Program-made: the position numbers and the translations under genes
Assembly (NCBI GenBank): GCA_023451375.1
Contig: JAEXZS010000026.1
Location: forward strand, 1-40,809
Source of the DNA: Pseudomonadota bacterium
GTDB lineage: Bacteria > Pseudomonadota > Alphaproteobacteria > Caulobacterales > Caulobacteraceae
Direction: 5' to 3'
DNA length: 40,809 bases
Notes under the pieces: model-generated
What the model saw: only the letters and a program-made list of their open reading frames with translations
The model's database searches: none
Told to the model about the DNA's origin: nothing
Part shown: positions 26,706 to 34,352 of the stretch, piece after piece
Numbering within the stretch: position 1 is the stretch's first letter
Layout of the letters: each line of letters opens with the position of its first letter

Positions 26706-27854
26706 TCAGCCCTCCAGCGACACCACGGCGCCGGCGGCGACAGGCCGGCCGCCGGCGCGACGCTTCAGCCAGCGGCGGATGCGCGACTGGATCGGATCGT
26801 CGACGGCGAAGTGGAAGGCGAAGGCGAAGGCCACCGCCGCCATGACGCCCAGCACCCATAGCCCCCACTGGGCGGCGACGGGCAGGTCCAACCGGGCGAC
26901 GACCACATTGACCACGCCGAACCAGGCGATGCGCACCACCTCATTGGTGATGAACATGGAGAAGGACACGACGGCCGCCTTCTCCACCAGCTTCGACGGC
27001 GTCTTCACCGGCACGGCCCCGGCGGCCAGGATGATGATCGAGATCAGCGTCAGGGCGACGAGCGCGTGCTTGTCGTGGAGTTGCAGGGCGAAGAAGCCGA
27101 CCGCCGCCAGGACGCCGGCCCAGCCGGCCAGGCGCGGCGCGACCCAGGCCTTCTGCGCGAACCAGGCCAGGCACATGCCCAGGAAGAACAGCGGCAGGGC
27201 GCGGAAGAAGCCGTAGCGCATCGGCATCTGGTAGACCGGCAGGTCCAGGAACCACCAGCACAGCTGATTGGCCGCCAGATAGACGCCGACCCCCAGCGCC
27301 AGCGCCGACCACGGCCCCAGCCGCATCAGTCCCCGTATGATCCACGGAAAGGCCAGGTAGCAGCCGATCAACGCCGAGATCGACCAGGTCGGCGCGTTCC
27401 AGCCCAGGCCGCCGTACACGCCGAAGGACTGCACCAGCAGCAGCTGCGCCGGCAGCTGGTCCCAGGCGAACCATTCCGGACTGCGCGGCGCCACCCCGGC
27501 CGCACTGCCCAGCAAGACCAATCCCACAAGCGACAGCCCCATCATCAAGTGGGCCGGAGCGACGCGCAGGAAGCGCTTCAGGAAGAAGTCGCCGGGCGAC
27601 AGCCGCCCCTTGCCCACCGCCGCGCCGTAGACCCGCATCAGGACGTAGCCGGAATCGATCAGGAAGAAGTTGGTCAGCAGGAAGCCGCCGCGCTCGAAGA
27701 TCGGATTGATGACCTGCGCCAGCGGCGCCGGACCGGCGGCCTGGAAGTGATGCAGGATGATCAGGAAGGCCACGATGAAACGCAGCGCGTCCAGCCAGCC
27801 GCCGCGAGCGATCTGGACTGTCTCATTCCGGGTCGAAATCAGCCGCCAGGGCAT
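26706..27854 (-). CDS. Acyltransferase family 3 membrane protein
   Basis: This 382-residue integral membrane protein belongs to the acyltransferase-3 family, which moves acyl groups onto sugars of the cell envelope. The early segment LDALRFIVAFLIILHHF carries the family's conserved Arg and His. About ten transmembrane helices follow, with WNAPTWSISALIGCYLAFP in the middle and a basic C-terminal tail. AAGGAG lies 9 nt before the ATG. The gene is followed on the same strand by the transporter gene 135 nt downstream, whose own upstream motifs suggest a separate promoter. The acceptor is unknown. Confidence 0.88.
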   Translation of the reverse strand: MPWRLISTRNETVQIARGGWLDALRFIVAFLIILHHFQAAGPAPLAQVINPIFERGGFLLTNFFLIDSGYVLMRVYGAAVGKGRLSPGDFFLKRFLRVAPAHLMMGLSLVGLVLLGSAAGVAPRSPEWFAWDQLPAQLLLVQSFGVYGGLGWNAPTWSISALIGCYLAFPWIIRGLMRLGPWSALALGVGVYLAANQLCWWFLDLPVYQMPMRYGFFRALPLFFLGMCLAWFAQKAWVAPRLAGWAGVLAAVGFFALQLHDKHALVALTLISIIILAAGAVPVKTPSKLVEKAAVVSFSMFITNEVVRIAWFGVVNVVVARLDLPVAAQWGLWVLGVMAAVAFAFAFHFAVDDPIQSRIRRWLKRRAGGRPVAAGAVVSLEG

Positions 27855-27900
27855 CGGACACGTCTCCTTCGGCGCGGGCGCCGCAAGAGACGGGCCGGAG

Positions 27901-28488
27901 CTAGCCCCGCACCAGCCGCAGGAACTCCTCGCGCGTGCGGGGGTCGTCGCGCACCACGCCCAAGAGGCAGCTGGTCGACAGGCTGGCGCCCGGCACGTTG
28001 ACGCCGCGCAGGGTCATGCAGCTGTGCTCGGCCTCGATGACCACGCCGACGCCCTGGGGCTGGAGCACGGTCTGGATCGCCTTGGCGATCTCGGACGTCA
28101 TCTTCTCCTGGATCTGCAGCCGCCGGGCGAAGCCGCGCACCACCCGCGCCAGCTTGGAGATGCCGACGACGCGGTCGGTCGGCAGATAGGCGACGTGCGC
28201 CTTGCCCACGACCGGCAGCATGTGGTGCTCGCAGAAGCTGACGAAGCGGATGTCCTTCAGCACCACCAGCTCGTCATAGCCGCCGACCTCCTCGAAGGTC
28301 TTCTCCAGGTACTGCAGCGGGTCGACCTCGTAGCCGGCGAACAACTCGCGATAACTGCGCGCCACCCGCGCCGGCGTCTCCAGCAGCCCCTCACGCTCGG
28401 GATCGTCCCCCGCCCACTGGATCAGCGTCCGCACGGCGGCCTCTGCTTCGGCCTGGGAGATCTTGGGGGCGTTCGGGGCGTCGGTCAT
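27901..28488 (-). CDS. folE: GTP cyclohydrolase I
   Basis: This 195-residue zinc enzyme converts GTP to 7,8-dihydroneopterin triphosphate, the first step of tetrahydrofolate synthesis. The active-site motifs are present: zinc Cys and catalytic His in SFCEHHMLP, GISKLARVV, RLQIQEKMT and the second zinc Cys in EHSCMTLRG. Length is normal and no domain is missing. The ATG at 28488 begins an N-terminal tail of about 15 residues typical of the family. It lies upstream of the acyltransferase gene on the same strand with a 46-bp gap, so they may be co-transcribed, though the functions do not suggest why. Confidence 0.97.
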   Translation of the reverse strand: MTDAPNAPKISQAEAEAAVRTLIQWAGDDPEREGLLETPARVARSYRELFAGYEVDPLQYLEKTFEEVGGYDELVVLKDIRFVSFCEHHMLPVVGKAHVAYLPTDRVVGISKLARVVRGFARRLQIQEKMTSEIAKAIQTVLQPQGVGVVIEAEHSCMTLRGVNVPGASLSTSCLLGVVRDDPRTREEFLRLVRG

Positions 28489-28554
28489 GGGGCCTTCATA
28501 GCGACGTCGGCGCCCGAAGGGGAGGGGGCGGAAACGGCGGGCGGCGGAGCCGGA

Positions 28555-28620
28555 GATTTCGGACTGCGGCGGGGGAAAAGACAGTCTGAATAGTGTGAAT
28601 CGTCTGAATGGTCCGAAATC
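28555..28620. repeat. Tandem 9-mers enclosed by a 10-bp inverted repeat
   Basis: Four successive 9-nt units, GTCTGAATA, GTGTGAATC, GTCTGAATG and GTCCGAAAT, span 28584-28619. The last unit forms the right arm of a perfect 10-bp inverted repeat, GATTTCGGAC (28555-28564) with GTCCGAAATC (28611-28620). It may be an operator array or a small dispersed repeat. Confidence 0.6.
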
Positions 28621-28794
28621 GGGAGCACGGAAGAGCCCGGCTGAAAGGTGGGGCGCGTCGGCGTGGGGTCAAGGGGAGGCGAAGGGAGGGCCTATGGCTC
28701 TCCGCCAAGGCGTCGCGACGGCGCCTTGGACCCGACCCGAGGGCGACGGGTTGCCCTGGCCGGATGCTCTGGGCCGACACCACACGCCACCATC

Positions 28795-28810
28795 TTAGCG
28801 CCCCGTTAAC
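28795..28810 (+). promoter_or_regulatory. CtrA-like box at the fliQ promoter
   Basis: TTAG-N7-TTAAC matches the CtrA consensus TTAA-N7-TTAAC in all but one base. It lies 59 nt before the fliQ ATG. In Caulobacter the early class II flagellar promoters, including fliQ, are controlled by CtrA through such a box, so position and context both agree. Confidence 0.7.
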
Positions 28811-28868
28811 CATCCTCCCGGCATTTTCTGCCCAGTGATTTCGCCCAAGTGATTTCCGGGGAGCGCGC

Positions 28869-29132
28869 ATGACCGGCGCCGAAGTGTTGGATGTGGGCCG
28901 CGACGCCCTGTGGCTGACCATCCAGCTGTGCGCGCCGGTGCTGCTGGTCGGGCTGGTCGTGGGCGTGGTGATCGGCCTGTTCCAGGCGCTGACGCAGATT
29001 CAGGAGCAGACCTTGATCTATGCGCCGAAGATCATCGCCATCTTCGTCAGCCTGCTGCTGTTCCTGCCGCTGATGGGGGCGCTGCTGGGCGGCTTCATGC
29101 GCCAGATCGCCGCCCGTATCGCGGGGATGTAG
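28869..29132 (+). CDS. fliQ: Flagellar export apparatus protein FliQ
   Basis: This 87-residue membrane protein has two transmembrane helices and the family string LFQALTQIQEQTLIYAPKI. FliQ forms part of the FliPQR export gate core of the flagellar type III secretion system in the inner membrane. Length is normal. GGGGAG lies 5 nt before the ATG. Its TAG stop shares one base with the GTG start of fliR, so translation is coupled. It is the first gene of the fliQ-fliR-flhB operon behind a CtrA-like box. Confidence 0.96.
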   Translation: MTGAEVLDVGRDALWLTIQLCAPVLLVGLVVGVVIGLFQALTQIQEQTLIYAPKIIAIFVSLLLFLPLMGALLGGFMRQIAARIAGM

Positions 29133-29917
29133 TGGAGCCGTACGCTACGGCCGACCAGGTCTGGGCGGGCGGCCTGATCTTCGCGCGGGTCGGGGCGATC
29201 CTGATGCTGATCCCCGGCGTGGGCGAGGCCTATGTGCCGCCGCGCATCCGCCTGTCGCTGGCGCTGCTGCTGAGCCTGACGCTGTGGCCGGTGGTGGCGG
29301 GGACGCTGCCGGCGCTGCCTTCGACCGTCGGCGGCATGGCGGGGTGGATGATCCGCGAGGTCGTGGTCGGGCTGATGATCGGCCTGTTGCTGCGGATGTT
29401 CATGGCGGCGCTGTCGACGGCGGGCGAGATCGTGTCGCTGCAGACAACGCTGAGCTTCGCCCAGACGGCCAATCCGCTGCAGGCCCAGCCGGGCACGACG
29501 ATCGCGGCCTTCCTGACCCTGCTTGGGGTGACGCTGCTGTTCGCAACCAACACCCATCACCTGTTCATCGCCGGGATCGCCGGGTCCTACAATCTGATGG
29601 CGCCGTCCCAGCCGCTGATGCTGAACGACTTCGCCGCCGCGGCGGTGCGGACCATGGGCGACGCCTTCCTGCTGGGGGTGCAACTGTCGGCGCCGGTGCT
29701 TGTGTTCGCCCTGATCTTCAACCTGGCCTCGGGATTGGTGGCGCGGGTCATGCCGCAGTTCCAGATCTTCTTCGCCGCCGCGCCGCTGAGCGTGATCCTG
29801 GGCCTGTCGATCTTCGCCTTGAGCCTGGGCGTGCTGGGCACGGTCTTCATCGACCGCTACCGGCGCGTGGCCGAATACTTCGCCCTGGGCGCTGTTGGGG
29901 GAGGCGCCGGTGGCTGA
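29132..29917 (+). CDS. fliR: Flagellar export apparatus protein FliR
   Basis: This 261-residue inner-membrane protein has about six transmembrane helices. Family strings include FARVGAILMLIPG near the N-terminus, LQTTLSFAQTANP in the middle, and PQFQIFFAAAPLSVILGL. FliR is part of the export gate with FliP and FliQ. The GTG at 29132 is chosen because it overlaps the fliQ stop (TAGTG) and gives normal length; the frame is open further upstream inside fliQ but that part is not FliR. It overlaps the flhB start by 8 nt. Confidence 0.94.
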   Translation: MEPYATADQVWAGGLIFARVGAILMLIPGVGEAYVPPRIRLSLALLLSLTLWPVVAGTLPALPSTVGGMAGWMIREVVVGLMIGLLLRMFMAALSTAGEIVSLQTTLSFAQTANPLQAQPGTTIAAFLTLLGVTLLFATNTHHLFIAGIAGSYNLMAPSQPLMLNDFAAAAVRTMGDAFLLGVQLSAPVLVFALIFNLASGLVARVMPQFQIFFAAAPLSVILGLSIFALSLGVLGTVFIDRYRRVAEYFALGAVGGGAGG

Positions 29918-30986
29918 AGGCGCCGATCCCGAGTCGAAGACAGAAGAAGCCACCCCGCGAAAACTCGAGGAAGCGCGCAAGAAGGGCGATGTCGCCAAGT
30001 CGGCGGACGTCGGCCAGGTGCTGGCCCTGGCCGGGGCGGCGGCGGTGATCCTGATCGGCGGGGGCTGGTTCGCCTCATCCATGGCCGAGCAGTTGCTGCC
30101 CTTCATCGCTGCCCCGCACGAGATGGTGGGCTGGCTGGACGGCGGCGGGGGGACCGAGATCTTCGCCCATGCGCTGTGGGCCATGACGCCCTTCCTGGGC
30201 GCGGTCATGCTGGCCACCATCGTCGGCGGGGCCGGCGGGCACCTGGCGCAGTCGGGCCTGATCTTCACCGCCGACAAGCTGAAGCCGAAATGGTCGAAGG
30301 TGAATCCGCTGGAGGGATTCAAGCGCATCTTCGGCATCGACGGCCTGGTGCAGTTCCTGAAGACTTTTCTGAAGCTGGTCGCGGTGTGCGTGGTCTGCTG
30401 GCTGGTGCTGAAGCCGCACACGCGCGCGTTGGAGAACCTGGTGGCCGTGAGTCCGCTGGCGCTGCTGCCGCTGGCGCGGGACATGGCCATGAGCCTGTTC
30501 ATTGCGGCGATCATTCTGCTGGGGGCCACTGCGGGGGCCGATTTCCTGTGGCAGAAGTTCCGCTTCGCCAAGCGGATGCGGATGTCCAAGGAAGAGCTGA
30601 AGGAAGACTACAAGCAGACCGAGGGCGATCCGCACATCAAGGCCAAGCTGCGCCAGATCCGCATGCAGCGCAGCCGCCAGCGGATGATGCAGAACGTGCC
30701 GAACGCGACGGTGATCGTCACCAATCCGACCCACTATTCGGTGGCCCTGCGCTATGAGCCCGACCAGGGCGACGGGGCGCCGATCTGCGTCGCCAAGGGC
30801 GTCGACGCCCTGGCCCTGCGCATCCGCGAGACGGCGAAGGAACACAATGTGCCCATCGTCGAGAACGTGCCGCTGGCGCGGGCGCTCTACGCCTCGGTGG
30901 ACGTGGACGAGGTCATCCCGAAGGAGCATTTCGAGGCCGCCGCCAAGATCATCGGCTTCGTCTTCCAGTCCCGCCGTCGTCGCTAG
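29910..30986 (+). CDS. flhB: Flagellar export apparatus switch protein FlhB
   Basis: This 358-residue protein has four transmembrane helices and a cytoplasmic C-terminal domain with the self-cleaving motif NPTH (Asn272). Cleavage after the Asn switches export from hook to filament subunits. The N-terminus has the family string EEATPRKLEEARKKGDVAKS, and the linker has RMSKEELKEDYKQTEGDP. The start is GTG at 29910 with a GGGGGAGG about 6 nt upstream; an upstream TTG is rejected. The gene overlaps fliR by 8 nt. cckA follows after a 71-bp gap on the same strand. Confidence 0.95.
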   Translation: MAEGADPESKTEEATPRKLEEARKKGDVAKSADVGQVLALAGAAAVILIGGGWFASSMAEQLLPFIAAPHEMVGWLDGGGGTEIFAHALWAMTPFLGAVMLATIVGGAGGHLAQSGLIFTADKLKPKWSKVNPLEGFKRIFGIDGLVQFLKTFLKLVAVCVVCWLVLKPHTRALENLVAVSPLALLPLARDMAMSLFIAAIILLGATAGADFLWQKFRFAKRMRMSKEELKEDYKQTEGDPHIKAKLRQIRMQRSRQRMMQNVPNATVIVTNPTHYSVALRYEPDQGDGAPICVAKGVDALALRIRETAKEHNVPIVENVPLARALYASVDVDEVIPKEHFEAAAKIIGFVFQSRRRR

Positions 30987-31057
30987 GACGCAGGTAAGGG
31001 TCCGGCAGCAATTGGGCGTATGATCGCCCTTCTGATTCGCCCCGCGCGAGAGGCCGC

Positions 31058-33085
31058 ATGACCACCCCCCGACGCCTCCCTTTCGATCCGCTGCTGGTCG
31101 TGATGGCGGTCGGGCTGGTGCTGGCCGTGGCGGCCATGGCCTATCCGGCCTTCCGGTCGGATCCCCTGTCGGCGCCCGGGCTGATGCTGATCGTCACCGC
31201 CGGCCTGATCGCCCTGATCGGCCTGTTCGCCTTCCGCCGGGCCGAGCCGCGCGCGGCCGACAGCGACACGGCCATCGATATGTTGGACGCCATGGCCGAG
31301 CCGGCGGCCCTGGTCTGGGCCTCGGGCCAGGTGCTGGCCTTCAACGCCGCATGGGCCGAGGCGAACGGCGACACCACCGCCTTGCCGCGCGGCAAGTCGG
31401 CCCAGGCGCTGTACATGGCGTTCGCCCAGGCGCGTAAGGGCGAGCCGGGGCACGCCATCGTCACCATCGGCCGGCGTGAGGTCGAGGTGGTGATCGGCCA
31501 GGCGGGCGAGGGCCGCTTCCTGCTGCGCGCCGCGCCCGAGGCGGTGCTGCCCGTGCCGGTGGCGCCGCGTCCCGTTCCCGCGACCGGCGAGGCCCGGGCC
31601 ATGGCGGCGGGAGCGCCGTTCGGCTCGGCCGTGATCGAGGGCGAGGACCTGTTCGCCGGCCGCACGGAGGAGCCCAACGCGGCGCTGCAGGTGCTGACCG
31701 GCCCCGCCGCGGCGCGCGACGCAGCCTTCGGCCATCTTTTCGAGGCGGCTTGCGTGGCCGAGGCGCGGGCCAAGCTGGCGGCCGGCTCGTCCGGTCCGAT
31801 CGACCTGGTCGCGCGGGCGTTTCCGGACCGTATGCTGCACCTCTATGTCGCGCCCGAGGGGGACAAGCGCCGCATCTGGCTGTTCGACGTCTCGACCCAG
31901 AAGTCGATGGAACTGCAGCTGTCGCAGGCCCAGAAGATGCAGGCCGTGGGCCAGTTGGCGGGCGGCGTGGCCCACGACTTCAACAACCTGCTGACGGCCA
32001 TCCAGCTGCAGCTGAGCGGCCTGCTGGAACGGCACCCGGTCGGGGACCCGTCCTATGAGGGGCTGAACGAGATCCGGCAGACGGCCATTCGCGCCGCCGA
32101 CCTGGTCAGAAAGCTGCTGGCCTTCTCGAGAAAGTCGACGGTCCGGCGCGAGCGGCTGGACCTGGGCGAACTGGTGGGCGAGTTCGCCATCCTGCTGCGC
32201 CGCCTGCTGCGCGAGGACGTGCGGCTGGAGACCGACTACGGCCGCGACCTGCCGGTGGTGGTCGCCGACAAGAGCCAGCTGGAGACGGCGGTGATGAACC
32301 TGGCCGTCAACGCGCGCGACGCCATGCGCGGCCTGGTCGAGCCGGGGGCCGGCGTCGTCACCATCCGCACCCGGCGCCTGACCGCCGCCCAGGCCCGGTC
32401 GATGGGCTGGACCGAGGCGACCACCGACGAGGTGGCCCTGATCGAGGTGGCCGACACCGGGCCCGGCGTGCCGCACGACCTGGTCGACAAGATCTTCGAG
32501 CCCTTCTTCACCACCAAGGCGGTGAACGAGGGGACCGGCATGGGCCTGGCCACCGTCTACGGCATCGTCCAGCAGGCGGGGGGACATATCACCGTCGGCA
32601 ACGCCGAGGGGGGCGGGGCGGTGTTCCGCATCTTCCTGCCGGCGGCGGGCGAGGCCGAACTGGCCGAGGTCCAGCCGGTCGAGGTCAAGGTCAAGGCGCC
32701 GCGCGACCTGTCGGGCGCCGGCCGCATCCTGTTCGTCGAGGACGAGGCGGCCGTGCGCGGCATCGCCGCCCGGCTGCTGCGTCAGCGCGGCTACGAGGTC
32801 ATCGAGGCCGCCGACGGCGAGGAGGCCCTGCTGCTCGCCGAGGAGCACGCGGGCCAGATCGACATGCTGATCTCGGACGTCATCATGCCGGGGCTGGACG
32901 GGCCGTCGCTGCTGAAGAAGGCGCGTCAGTACCTGGGCGACGCGCCGGTGATGTTCATCTCCGGCTATGCCGAGAGCGACTTCTCGGACCTGCTGCAGGA
33001 CGAGGTCGGCGTGTCCTTCCTGCCCAAGCCGCTGGACATCAAGACCCTGGCCGAGCGCGTGAAGCAGGAGCTGCACGCGGCCTGA
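31058..33085 (+). CDS. cckA: Cell-cycle hybrid histidine kinase CckA
   Basis: This 675-residue membrane kinase has two N-terminal transmembrane helices (about residues 12-60), a divergent PAS-type region to about residue 285, a DHp domain with His306 in GGVAHDFNNLLTAIQ, a catalytic domain (NLAVNARDAM, DTGPGVP, GTGMGLATVYG) and a receiver with Asp607 in LISDVIMPGLDG. In Caulobacter, CckA sends phosphate through ChpT to CtrA and CpdR, controlling division and flagellar genes. The location right after fliQ-fliR-flhB matches the Caulobacter gene order as I recall it. The first PAS part is less conserved than the kinase core. Confidence 0.93.
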   Translation: MTTPRRLPFDPLLVVMAVGLVLAVAAMAYPAFRSDPLSAPGLMLIVTAGLIALIGLFAFRRAEPRAADSDTAIDMLDAMAEPAALVWASGQVLAFNAAWAEANGDTTALPRGKSAQALYMAFAQARKGEPGHAIVTIGRREVEVVIGQAGEGRFLLRAAPEAVLPVPVAPRPVPATGEARAMAAGAPFGSAVIEGEDLFAGRTEEPNAALQVLTGPAAARDAAFGHLFEAACVAEARAKLAAGSSGPIDLVARAFPDRMLHLYVAPEGDKRRIWLFDVSTQKSMELQLSQAQKMQAVGQLAGGVAHDFNNLLTAIQLQLSGLLERHPVGDPSYEGLNEIRQTAIRAADLVRKLLAFSRKSTVRRERLDLGELVGEFAILLRRLLREDVRLETDYGRDLPVVVADKSQLETAVMNLAVNARDAMRGLVEPGAGVVTIRTRRLTAAQARSMGWTEATTDEVALIEVADTGPGVPHDLVDKIFEPFFTTKAVNEGTGMGLATVYGIVQQAGGHITVGNAEGGGAVFRIFLPAAGEAELAEVQPVEVKVKAPRDLSGAGRILFVEDEAAVRGIAARLLRQRGYEVIEAADGEEALLLAEEHAGQIDMLISDVIMPGLDGPSLLKKARQYLGDAPVMFISGYAESDFSDLLQDEVGVSFLPKPLDIKTLAERVKQELHAA

Positions 33086-33088
33086 GGG

Positions 33089-34228
33089 TTACGGCTTGTT
33101 CGCCGCCAGCGCCGTGTCGCCGTCGAGCGGCGGGGGCAGGCGCCGCGCCTCGCGTCGCCTGACCCAACTGTTGACCCAGTCGCGACCCGGGGTCTCGACC
33201 CAGCGATAGGTCACGGCCGACAGGGCGATGATGACGCCGATCACGGCCAGGGCGAACAGGTCGTTCAGCCAGACCGAGCCGAAATCGATCCGCCGGCCGA
33301 CCATGATGTCCAACCGCCGCGCCAGGATCAGCATGACGGTGATGACCAGCATGTGCGTCATGTAGATCGAATAGGACCAGTGGCCGAGGCGCAGCAGCGG
33401 CCGGACCGACAGCCAGCGGGAGACGCGCCCCGCCTCGCTGGCGAACACCCAGATGCAGACCGCGAAGATCAGCGGCGCCAGCACCGTCCACGGCCCGCGC
33501 GCCAGCCAGACATAGGCCACGGCGGCGATCAGGCTGGCGGGCTCCAGCCAGCGGACCAGCCCCTGTCCGGGATCGGGTGCGGCGCTCCAGATGCGCTGAA
33601 CCAGGCAGCCCAGCAGGAAGCCGTAGGCGGCGCGCGGGAAGCCGAAGTTGTAGGTGGTGTTCATGTAGCGCGGCGCGAAGGCGAGCACGATGAGCGCCCC
33701 CGCCGCCGCCAGGAGAATCGCGATCGGGGTGAAGCGGCGCGGGGCGGACAGCAGCATCAGGGCGAACAGGACGTAGCAGCCCATCTCGACGCTGATGCTC
33801 CACGCCGGGCCGTTCCAGGTCAGGTGCGAGTGGATGCCGAAGGCCTGGATCAGCAGGGCGTTGGTGATCAGATACTCCGGCGCCCGGTCGCCCGAGAACG
33901 GCGGCACGGCGTCGAAGCGGAACCACAGGCGGCACAGCTCGACCGCCACGAAGGCCGCCAGGATCGCCAGGTGCAGCGGCCAGACCCGTCCCACGCGCCG
34001 CACCAGGAACCGCGCCGCGTCGCCCAGCGAGCCGATCCGCTCGCGATAGGCGTGGGCGATGACGAAGCCCGACAGCACGAAGAAGAAGTCGACGAACAGA
34101 TAGCCGTGCCGGGTCAGCGGCAGGGCGTGGAAATGGCTGGAGACCGGCAGATGGAAGAAGACCACCAGGATGGCGCAAAGGCCCCTGAGCGCGTCCAGCA
34201 CTTCGAACCGGGTGGTCTTGGAGATCAT
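33089..34228 (-). CDS. Acyltransferase family 3 membrane protein (second)
   Basis: This 379-residue integral membrane protein of the acyltransferase-3 group has about ten transmembrane helices. The N-terminal RFEVLDALRGLCAILVVFFHL holds the conserved Arg and His. The strings FVDFFFVLSGFVIAHAY and WNGPAWSISVEMGCYVLF are typical of OafA/NodX-like O-acyltransferases. ATG at 34228 is preferred; a frame open to 34381 would add a non-homologous tail. It converges on cckA with 3 nt between stops, and diverges from alaS. The acceptor sugar is unknown. Confidence 0.9.
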   Translation of the reverse strand: MISKTTRFEVLDALRGLCAILVVFFHLPVSSHFHALPLTRHGYLFVDFFFVLSGFVIAHAYRERIGSLGDAARFLVRRVGRVWPLHLAILAAFVAVELCRLWFRFDAVPPFSGDRAPEYLITNALLIQAFGIHSHLTWNGPAWSISVEMGCYVLFALMLLSAPRRFTPIAILLAAAGALIVLAFAPRYMNTTYNFGFPRAAYGFLLGCLVQRIWSAAPDPGQGLVRWLEPASLIAAVAYVWLARGPWTVLAPLIFAVCIWVFASEAGRVSRWLSVRPLLRLGHWSYSIYMTHMLVITVMLILARRLDIMVGRRIDFGSVWLNDLFALAVIGVIIALSAVTYRWVETPGRDWVNSWVRRREARRLPPPLDGDTALAANKP

Positions 34229-34352
34229 TCCGCCCCATAGCGCCAACCGGGAGCGGGGGATAGCGGGCTCCGGCGCGGGAAACGCATGGCTTCCGACAGC
34301 TTCACGGCCTATATGGCCAGTTCCCCAGAATCCAAGCGCCGAACGCCGATCC

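Larger units (their letters stand above)
28489..28868. other. Intergenic region between folE and fliQ
   Basis: This 380-bp divergent gap has no credible gene; short open frames at 28595-28840 have no family match. It holds a repeat block (28555-28620), a CtrA-like box (28795-28810) and a direct repeat of AGTGATTTC (28834-28842 and 28848-28856) just before the fliQ ribosome binding site. The folE side carries no clear promoter. Confidence 0.7.

Noticed and set aside
28595..28838. Short overlapping plus-strand frames in the folE-fliQ gap
   Set aside because: There is no start signal and no homology, and the fliQ promoter elements occupy the area.
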